This document shows positions 7,738-12,103 of a stretch of 12,103 nt of DNA, piece after piece; position 1 is the stretch's first letter, and every line of letters begins with the position of its first letter. The notes beneath the pieces are model-generated. The model was not told the DNA's origin. It did no database searches and saw only the letters and a program-made list of their open reading frames with translations. The position numbers were made by a program, and so were the translations under genes. This DNA comes from DASWRT01 sp036403035 (lineage in GTDB: Bacteria > Pseudomonadota > Alphaproteobacteria > ATCC43930 > CGMCC-115725), in NCBI GenBank assembly GCA_036403035.1, contig DASWRT010000237.1, positions 1 through 12,103 on the forward strand, given 5' to 3'.

Positions 7738-8207
7738 CGCGGGCGCCGATCGTCTGCCGCCGCAAGCGCCGGGGGTGGGTGACAGTGGGTATCGCAGAAC
7801 ATCCTGCATGGATTGTTGATAGGCAGCGAGCCCGCCCGGCATACCCGGACACGCTGTCGCATTCCGCTCGCACCAACGGCGGAGCCCATGCTCGCGCGAT
7901 CGTTAAAAACGAGGTCGCCGGGGATGCGGTGCCGATTTCACCCGCATAACGGGTAGGGGGAGTCGGCCGGCGCGAGACGACGGCGGCAACGAGAGGGGTG
8001 TCATCGTTGGCGAAGTACATGAACTGCGGTGCCTGCTCGCATCCGAGCGCCATGTGCGTCCCAGTTGCCACGGCATTGTCCTGCCGCCGCCTGCCTGCCC
8101 GCCGGGAAGCGATGGCAGCGTCGGTCCGCGCACGGCGTACCCTGCGATAATGAACCTGCCCCTCGCCCGCTTACCACGGCAATCGCCTGACATCCCGACG
8201 TGTCGCC
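7738..8207. other. 470-bp stretch without a convincing gene
   Basis: Reading frames on both strands here lack good ribosome sites, signal features or protein-like composition. The frame on the minus strand at 7709-8071 and the plus frame at 7734-7949 look like random translations. Two minor things are visible: a 5+5 bp stem-loop ACCCG/CGGGT at 7940-7954, and a TTG-started 47-codon frame at 8007-8150 discussed in the findings. The promoter of the gene at 8208 should lie in the right part, but I could not pick one out. Confidence 0.55.
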
Positions 8208-8447
8208 GTGCCTGATCTCCTGACCGACTCCGAACTGGTGAAAGAGGTGGTGATCGGGTTCGTGGTGTCGGTCGCTGCGGGATGCTTCTGGGGAGCGTTG
8301 TTCTGCGCTCTATACCGCATCAGCAACCCGAAAACGCCGGAAGTCCGACGCCGTGCGGCGCGGATATTCGCGCGGATCGCCGTCGCGACGACGTGCTTCG
8401 CCGCATCCGTCTACGCGCTCGCGCTCACGGCGGGAAAGATCGACTGA
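8208..8447 (+). CDS. Small two-helix membrane protein of unknown function
   Basis: This 79-residue protein has two hydrophobic stretches, about residues 14-36 (VVIGFVVSVAAGCFWGALFC) and 52-74 (FARIAVATTCFAASVYALAL). A basic stretch between them (EVRRRAARIFAR) suggests a cytoplasmic loop and both ends in the periplasm. The start is GTG 8208. No good ribosome site precedes it, and an in-frame stop at 8151 limits extension; an internal GTG around 8238-8246 is a possible alternative, so the first 10-12 residues are uncertain. Codon third positions are GC-rich like the neighbouring genes, and the regular hydrophobic pattern argues for a real gene. It converges with the lipoprotein gene ending at 8530. 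I recognise no family. Confidence 0.65.
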   Translation: MPDLLTDSELVKEVVIGFVVSVAAGCFWGALFCALYRISNPKTPEVRRRAARIFARIAVATTCFAASVYALALTAGKID

Positions 8448-8461
8448 TACCCGCGTCCGCC

Positions 8462-8484
8462 GCCGATGAGCATGGTTCATCGGC
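8462..8484. terminator. Stem-loop between convergent genes, candidate bidirectional terminator
   Basis: GCCGATGA (8462-8469) and TCATCGGC (8477-8484) form a perfect 8-bp stem around a 7-nt loop, in the 82-bp gap between the rightward gene ending at 8447 and the leftward gene ending at 8530. Neither side has a T-run, so this is not a textbook intrinsic terminator; placement between converging genes is the main support. Confidence 0.5.
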
Positions 8485-8529
8485 CGAAGCGGAGCGCAGG
8501 CCGATCATCCAGCGGACCCGGCGTGTCGA

Positions 8530-8949
8530 TTACCTTCGGTAACCGTGCCTCCATGCTCCGTGCCAGCCGCCGTGGCGATGACCGTAGCCCCATCCGCCGC
8601 CGATGAAGATCCCGCCGACGAACAAGGGTGGGCCGTAGAACCACGGGTCGGCCATATATGTAGACGGGTAATAGGCTTGATACGCCTGCGGCGGCACGAC
8701 ATAGGTCGTCGGCGGCTGTCCCGCGACGCTCTGCTGGACCTTCCAGCTGCCGTCCGGTTGCAGGCATGCCGTACCGACGGCTTGCTGCTGCTGTCCGCCG
8801 ATCGTCACCGGCGTATTGAATTCGCGACATTGCTGTTGGACCGCGGCTTGCGGCGGAGCGGGCGGCGGCGGCAGCGGCAGTGGAGGCGCCGGTTGTGCGA
8901 CCACGCAGCCGGTGCAAAGCAGGACAACCGGCATCCATGACATGCGCAT
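8530..8949 (-). CDS. Lipoprotein with 17 kDa surface-antigen-like segment and Gly/His/Trp-rich tail
   Basis: 139-residue predicted outer-envelope lipoprotein. The signal peptide MRMSWMPVVLLCTGC ends in a lipobox-like CTGC (acylated C15; the -3 position is Cys rather than the usual Leu). A Pro-rich linker (about 20-34) follows. Residues 41-71 read CREFNTPVTIGGQQQQAVGT then ACLQPDGSWKV, closely resembling the C-terminal segment of Rickettsia-type 17 kDa surface antigens, with C41 and C62 as the Cys pair. The rest is Tyr/Pro-rich (YVVPPQAYQAYYPSTY) and then Gly/His/Trp-rich (GGGWGYGHRHGGWHGAW), a tail common in small lipoproteins of unknown role. I choose ATG 8949 because GGAGA lies 6 nt upstream; ATG 8976 in the same frame lacks a ribosome site and directly abuts the previous stop. 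Probably cotranscribed with the lipoprotein gene ending at 8977. Function unknown. Confidence 0.83.
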   Translation of the reverse strand: MRMSWMPVVLLCTGCVVAQPAPPLPLPPPPAPPQAAVQQQCREFNTPVTIGGQQQQAVGTACLQPDGSWKVQQSVAGQPPTTYVVPPQAYQAYYPSTYMADPWFYGPPLFVGGIFIGGGWGYGHRHGGWHGAWRHGYRR

Positions 8950-8976
8950 CAAATGTCTCCGATCCTTCGGGCTCAT

Positions 8977-9384
8977 CTACATCGCGGTCGAGAACAAACG
9001 TAAAAGCGAGGGAGGCGGTAAGCGCTCGCCCTGCTTATTCGCGCGAGCATGCGTATTTGCCGCGCTCCCTCGGGGCCGGCTGTTTCCGATTGTCTGAACA
9101 GCGTTCTCCGGGATCTTCTCATCGGCACAATCGAGTACCTGCGCCTTCATATCTCCCAGCGCGTCCTGAAAGACATCCCAATCTCGACCGTACGTGGCGG
9201 CCAGACGCGCAAGATCGACATAGCCCTGAATCTCCTCACGGCAGTCGGGAAACATCTCCATCGCCGTTTCCGCCATCCCCGGCGGGCGAGCTGAGGGCGC
9301 CGTGGTGCAGGCAGCCAGCATTCCCGCAGCCCAGACGGCGAAGACGACCCGATAATCGAACTTCTGACGCAGATCACAGTGCAT
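8977..9384 (-). CDS. Predicted small lipoprotein with a Cys pair, function unknown
   Basis: 135-residue protein with a lipoprotein signal peptide: basic N-region (RQKFDYR), hydrophobic core VVFAVWAAGM and lipobox LAAC, acylated on C26. The mature part is short and helical-looking, with C48 (FPDCREEIQGYVDLARLAAT) and C86 (VLDCADEK), which could pair in the periplasm. GAGG lies 7 nt before ATG 9384 and supports the start. Residues from about 100 to the end are Arg/Pro/Ser-rich and do not look like a folded domain; this may be a natural tail or the result of a frameshift near residue 95-100. It follows the 67-residue gene by 46 bp and precedes the next lipoprotein gene by at most 27 bp, so the three are probably one transcript. 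I recognise no family. Confidence 0.68.
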   Translation of the reverse strand: MHCDLRQKFDYRVVFAVWAAGMLAACTTAPSARPPGMAETAMEMFPDCREEIQGYVDLARLAATYGRDWDVFQDALGDMKAQVLDCADEKIPENAVQTIGNSRPRGSAANTHARANKQGERLPPPSLLRLFSTAM

Positions 9385-9430
9385 GCATTCGCCTCGACAG
9401 GTTCCGCAGACAATGCCGGTGCGAACGGCC

Positions 9431-9634
9431 TCAGTGAACGGTACGAATGCGCTCGGAGCTGAGCATCGTCACGACCAAGCCGAGAACCTCCATCCAGTCC
9501 AGATAGTCGGCGATATCGTTCCGATGGAACGCGGCATCGGCTTGTATCCTGACGAAATCTATCGCTTGGATACCGTGCCGGCCCGCGAGGATCGTAGCGA
9601 ACCGGCGGACATCCTCTTCTTCAGGCAGCATCAT
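9431..9634 (-). CDS. Small helical cytoplasmic protein, hypothetical
   Basis: 67 residues starting MMLPEEEDVRRFATILAGRH and ending SSERIRTVH. It has no signal peptide or membrane segment. The pattern RRFATILAGRHGIQAIDFVR then ADYLDWMEVLGLVVTML suggests two or three amphipathic helices, and resembles small hypothetical proteins common in alphaproteobacteria by general pattern only. The frame is open much further upstream, but that extension (Cys/Ser/Arg/Pro-rich) reads antisense-like into lnt and looks non-coding. GGAGG at 9636-9640 is only 1 nt before ATG 9634 and 4 nt before ATG 9631, so the exact start is uncertain by a codon or two. It heads the lipoprotein cluster and lies 229 bp downstream of lnt. 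Function unknown. Confidence 0.62.
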   Translation of the reverse strand: MMLPEEEDVRRFATILAGRHGIQAIDFVRIQADAAFHRNDIADYLDWMEVLGLVVTMLSSERIRTVH

Positions 9635-9658
9635 GCCTCCGCTCAATCGGCTACCCCA

Positions 9659-9677
9659 CTCCGCAAGGAATGCGGAG
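9659..9677. repeat. Stem-loop upstream of the 67-residue gene
   Basis: CTCCGCA (9659-9665) and TGCGGAG (9671-9677) form a perfect 7-bp stem with a 5-nt loop, 24 bp upstream of the leftward start at 9634. The element TGCGGAGG recurs at 9698-9705 as a direct copy of 9671-9678. It could shape the leader RNA of the small-gene transcript; no T-run follows. Confidence 0.4.
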
Positions 9678-9706
9678 GAACCGCCTCCTCTATCTTTGCG
9701 GAGGCT

Positions 9707-9720
9707 GCGTATCGATACGC
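9707..9720. repeat. Perfect 14-bp palindrome GCGTATCGATACGC
   Basis: The sequence equals its own reverse complement with no spacer, and lies 72 bp upstream of the leftward gene starting at 9634, in the non-coding gap after lnt. It is a plausible operator for a dimeric regulator controlling the small lipoprotein cluster, though chance is not excluded. Confidence 0.4.
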
Positions 9721-9788
9721 GGAAAGAGCGTCCGCCATCCCCGGTGAGCGGCGTCGGACGCGCGGCTGGAACTGAGGGCGAGACGGCC

Positions 9789-9830
9789 GCCGGCCGGGGA
9801 CATGCCGGCCGCGCGTCGGTCACGCCGGCC
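9789..9830 (-). terminator. GC-rich inverted repeats after lnt, weak terminator candidate
   Basis: GCCGGCC occurs three times, at 9789-9795, 9804-9810 and 9824-9830. Its GCCGGC core is self-complementary, so any two copies can pair, for example 9789-9794 with 9804-9809 around a 9-nt loop. This lies 34-75 nt beyond the lnt stop codon. There is no U-run, so termination here is only a possibility. Confidence 0.25.
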
Positions 9831-9863
9831 GGGTTGCCGGATTCGGGTCGGAAACAGGCGCGC

Positions 9864-11486
9864 TCACCGCACCCGCAGCACCACGACCGTCGAAAGCCCG
9901 AGCAGCAGCACGAGGAGGATCCAGTCGCCGCCGCGGGCATAGGGCGTTAGCCGGCCGAGCGGCGTCGGCAGCGCCGCGTCGATCACGCCGACCGCATCCA
10001 GCGCGAGCCGGGCGGTGACGCGCCCATGCGCGTCGATCACGCCGGAGATGCCGTTGTTCGCGACGCGCACCAGCGGCAGCCCCTCCTCCACGGCGCGGAC
10101 GCGCGCGATTGCGAAGTGCTGGAACGGGCCGGAGCTGACGCCGTACCACGCATCGTTGGTGACGTTCAGCATCCATTCCGGCCGATCCTTCCGGTTCACG
10201 ACCGCACCGGGAAAGATCACCTCGTAGCAGATCAGCGGACCGACGGCCGGCAGCCCCGGCAGCTTCAGCGTCTGCGGTCCCGGTCCGGCGGAGAAGTCGC
10301 GCGAACCGGGCGTTATCTTATCGATCGGCAGGATGCCGCGAAGCGGCATGAACTCGCCAAACGGCACGAGATGGTACTTGTCGGCGGTTCCGACGATCGC
10401 GCCGAGCCCGTTCACCGCGACGAGGCTGTTCCAGATATGGTCCGGCGGCTCAGGCGGCGGATCGGAGCGCAGCGCGCCGGTGATCACCAGTCCGCCCGGC
10501 GGCGCGACGCTGGCGACCGCCTCGCGCGCAGCATTATCCCGGTTGAGGATATAGGTCGCCGCGACCTCCGACCACAGAATGGCGGTCGGCGGCTTCTGTC
10601 CCGGCGCCGACGGGCCGGCGGAGAGCGCGAGATGGCGGCGGAAGTTCGACGCCTGCTCCTGCCGGTTCCATTTCAGCGTCTGCGGGATCGACGGCTGGAC
10701 GAGGCGCAGACGGACATCCGGGACGGTCGCGCTGGAGGCGTCCGCAAGCCGCACGAAGCCAGCGGCCATCGGCACGGCGACCAGCAGCAGGCTGACGACA
10801 GCCGGAGCGAAGCGGACCAGGATCCGGCGCGGCGCGCCCAGCCGCGGATCGGCGAGCGTCGCCGGCAGCGCGGCGGCCACGACGGTGAGCAGGCTGAGCC
10901 CGTAGATCCCGGTGTAGGCGGTGGTCTGGAGCATCGCCGTCCCGCCGGGGAAGCCGCCCGACCACGCATAGCCGACGAGGTTCCAGGGAAAGCCGGTGAG
11001 GGCATGCCCGCGCACCCATTCGGCGGCGGTCCAGGCGACGGCCAGCGCGAAGATCCGCGCGACGCCGCGCGGGCGGAGCCAATGACAGGCGAGCAACGCG
11101 AAGCCGGTGTAGAACGCGAAGAACGCCGGAAGCCCCATGACGCCGAAGGGCAGCAGCCACCAGAAGCGCGCGACGTCGGTGAGCAGCGCGATCCCGATCC
11201 AGTAGAGTCCGGCGACGAAGAAGCCGAACCCGTAGCACCAGCCGAGCAGGAAGGCGCCCCGCTTCGACTGCGCGCCGTCGAGCAGCCAGACGAGCCCGCT
11301 GAACGAGACGACGAGGATCGGCACGATGTCCACCGGCGGCATTGCCGCCGCGGCGAGCGCGCCGAGCAGCAAGGCAAGGCAGTAGCGCCGCCAGCCGGCG
11401 CGCTCGGCAACCCAGGCGGCGAGCCGCGACACCGGGCCGCTGGCCACCGCGCCGCGGAACGCGAGTCCGGTCAGGCTGTCAGGCAT
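9864..11486 (-). CDS. lnt: Apolipoprotein N-acyltransferase
   Basis: Inner-membrane enzyme that transfers an acyl chain from phospholipid to the amino group of the lipid-modified N-terminal Cys of apolipoproteins, the last step of lipoprotein maturation in Gram-negative bacteria. 540 residues, close to the usual 500-540. The N-terminal half is multi-spanning membrane (segments between about 33 and 247), with the conserved GFPWNLVGYAW at 165-175. The C-terminal half is the periplasmic nitrilase-type domain. The catalytic triad is visible: E307 in ILWSEVA, K370 in ADKYHLVPFGEFMP and C420 in PLICYEVIFP. NVTNDAWYG (441-449) and the closing membrane helix WILLVLLLGLSTVVVL (522-537) are also typical. 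The start at ATG 11486 lies 11 nt after the CorC-like stop, with a poor ribosome site, suggesting reinitiation or coupling. The two downstream predicted lipoproteins would be substrates, like all others in the cell. Confidence 0.97.
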   Translation of the reverse strand: MPDSLTGLAFRGAVASGPVSRLAAWVAERAGWRRYCLALLLGALAAAAMPPVDIVPILVVSFSGLVWLLDGAQSKRGAFLLGWCYGFGFFVAGLYWIGIALLTDVARFWWLLPFGVMGLPAFFAFYTGFALLACHWLRPRGVARIFALAVAWTAAEWVRGHALTGFPWNLVGYAWSGGFPGGTAMLQTTAYTGIYGLSLLTVVAAALPATLADPRLGAPRRILVRFAPAVVSLLLVAVPMAAGFVRLADASSATVPDVRLRLVQPSIPQTLKWNRQEQASNFRRHLALSAGPSAPGQKPPTAILWSEVAATYILNRDNAAREAVASVAPPGGLVITGALRSDPPPEPPDHIWNSLVAVNGLGAIVGTADKYHLVPFGEFMPLRGILPIDKITPGSRDFSAGPGPQTLKLPGLPAVGPLICYEVIFPGAVVNRKDRPEWMLNVTNDAWYGVSSGPFQHFAIARVRAVEEGLPLVRVANNGISGVIDAHGRVTARLALDAVGVIDAALPTPLGRLTPYARGGDWILLVLLLGLSTVVVLRVR

Positions 11487-11497
11487 CGGTCGATCCG

Positions 11498-12103
<606 letters not shown>

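Noticed and set aside
7182..7889. Minus-strand open frame of 235 codons opposite the secreted Ser/Gly-rich gene
   Set aside because: No ribosome site or signal; Pro/Ala/Glu-rich reading is the complement of the Ser/Gly/Ala codons on the plus strand, where signal peptide and ribosome site support the gene. Some doubt remains because both strands are of biased composition.
7709..8071. Minus-strand frame of 120 codons in the empty stretch
   Set aside because: No ribosome site, no domain and a random-looking composition.
9635..9940. N-terminal extension of the 67-residue gene
   Set aside because: The upstream part is Cys/Arg/Pro-rich, overlaps the 3' end of lnt in another frame and lacks protein character.

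Overview
The window is high-GC bacterial DNA with dense, mostly minus-strand coding. Protein content suggests a Gram-negative proteobacterium, most likely an alphaproteobacterium: a tripartite RND efflux system of the MdtABC type, lipobox-type lipoproteins, and a corC-lnt gene pair. The order (a Rhodospirillales- or Rhizobiales-like lineage is plausible) cannot be settled from the sequence alone. No rRNA, tRNA, insertion sequence, phage or CRISPR material was seen.

Positions 1-7071 (minus strand) hold an efflux operon read right to left: periplasmic adaptor mdtA (7071-5644), inner-membrane pump mdtB (5603-2451) and a second pump mdtC, which starts at a TTG codon at 2454 and runs off the left edge. 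The mdtB stop and mdtC start overlap as TTGA behind a strong ribosome binding site, so the two pump subunits are probably translated in a coupled way. In the Escherichia coli and Pseudomonas counterparts (MdtABC, MuxABC) the two pump proteins form a mixed trimer. An outer-membrane channel gene, if present, would lie beyond the left edge. The mdtC product has a long Thr/Ser/Ala-rich low-complexity stretch where E. coli MdtC has only a short loop.

Positions 7072-7254 are a divergent intergenic region with a 7+7 bp inverted repeat in the mdtA leader. On the plus strand, 7255-7737 encodes a small secreted Ser/Gly/Ala-rich protein of unknown function. Positions 7738-8207 contain no convincing gene. 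Positions 8208-8447 (plus) encode a small two-helix membrane protein.

Positions 8530-9634 (minus strand) hold three small genes in a row: a 67-residue helical protein, a lipoprotein with a Cys pair, and a second lipoprotein with a 17 kDa surface-antigen-like Cys segment. A perfect 8-bp stem-loop lies between this group and the converging small membrane-protein gene.

Positions 9864-12103 (minus strand) hold housekeeping envelope genes: the 3' part of a CorC/HlyC-type CBS-domain protein (truncated by the right edge), followed 11 bp later by lnt, the apolipoprotein N-acyltransferase that completes lipoprotein maturation. This is the same order as ybeX-lnt in E. coli. Most of the window therefore concerns the cell envelope: drug export, lipoproteins and lipoprotein acylation. 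No clearly new multi-gene system is evident. The least explained parts are the secreted low-complexity protein beside the pump operon, the insertion in the second pump subunit and the small lipoprotein cluster.
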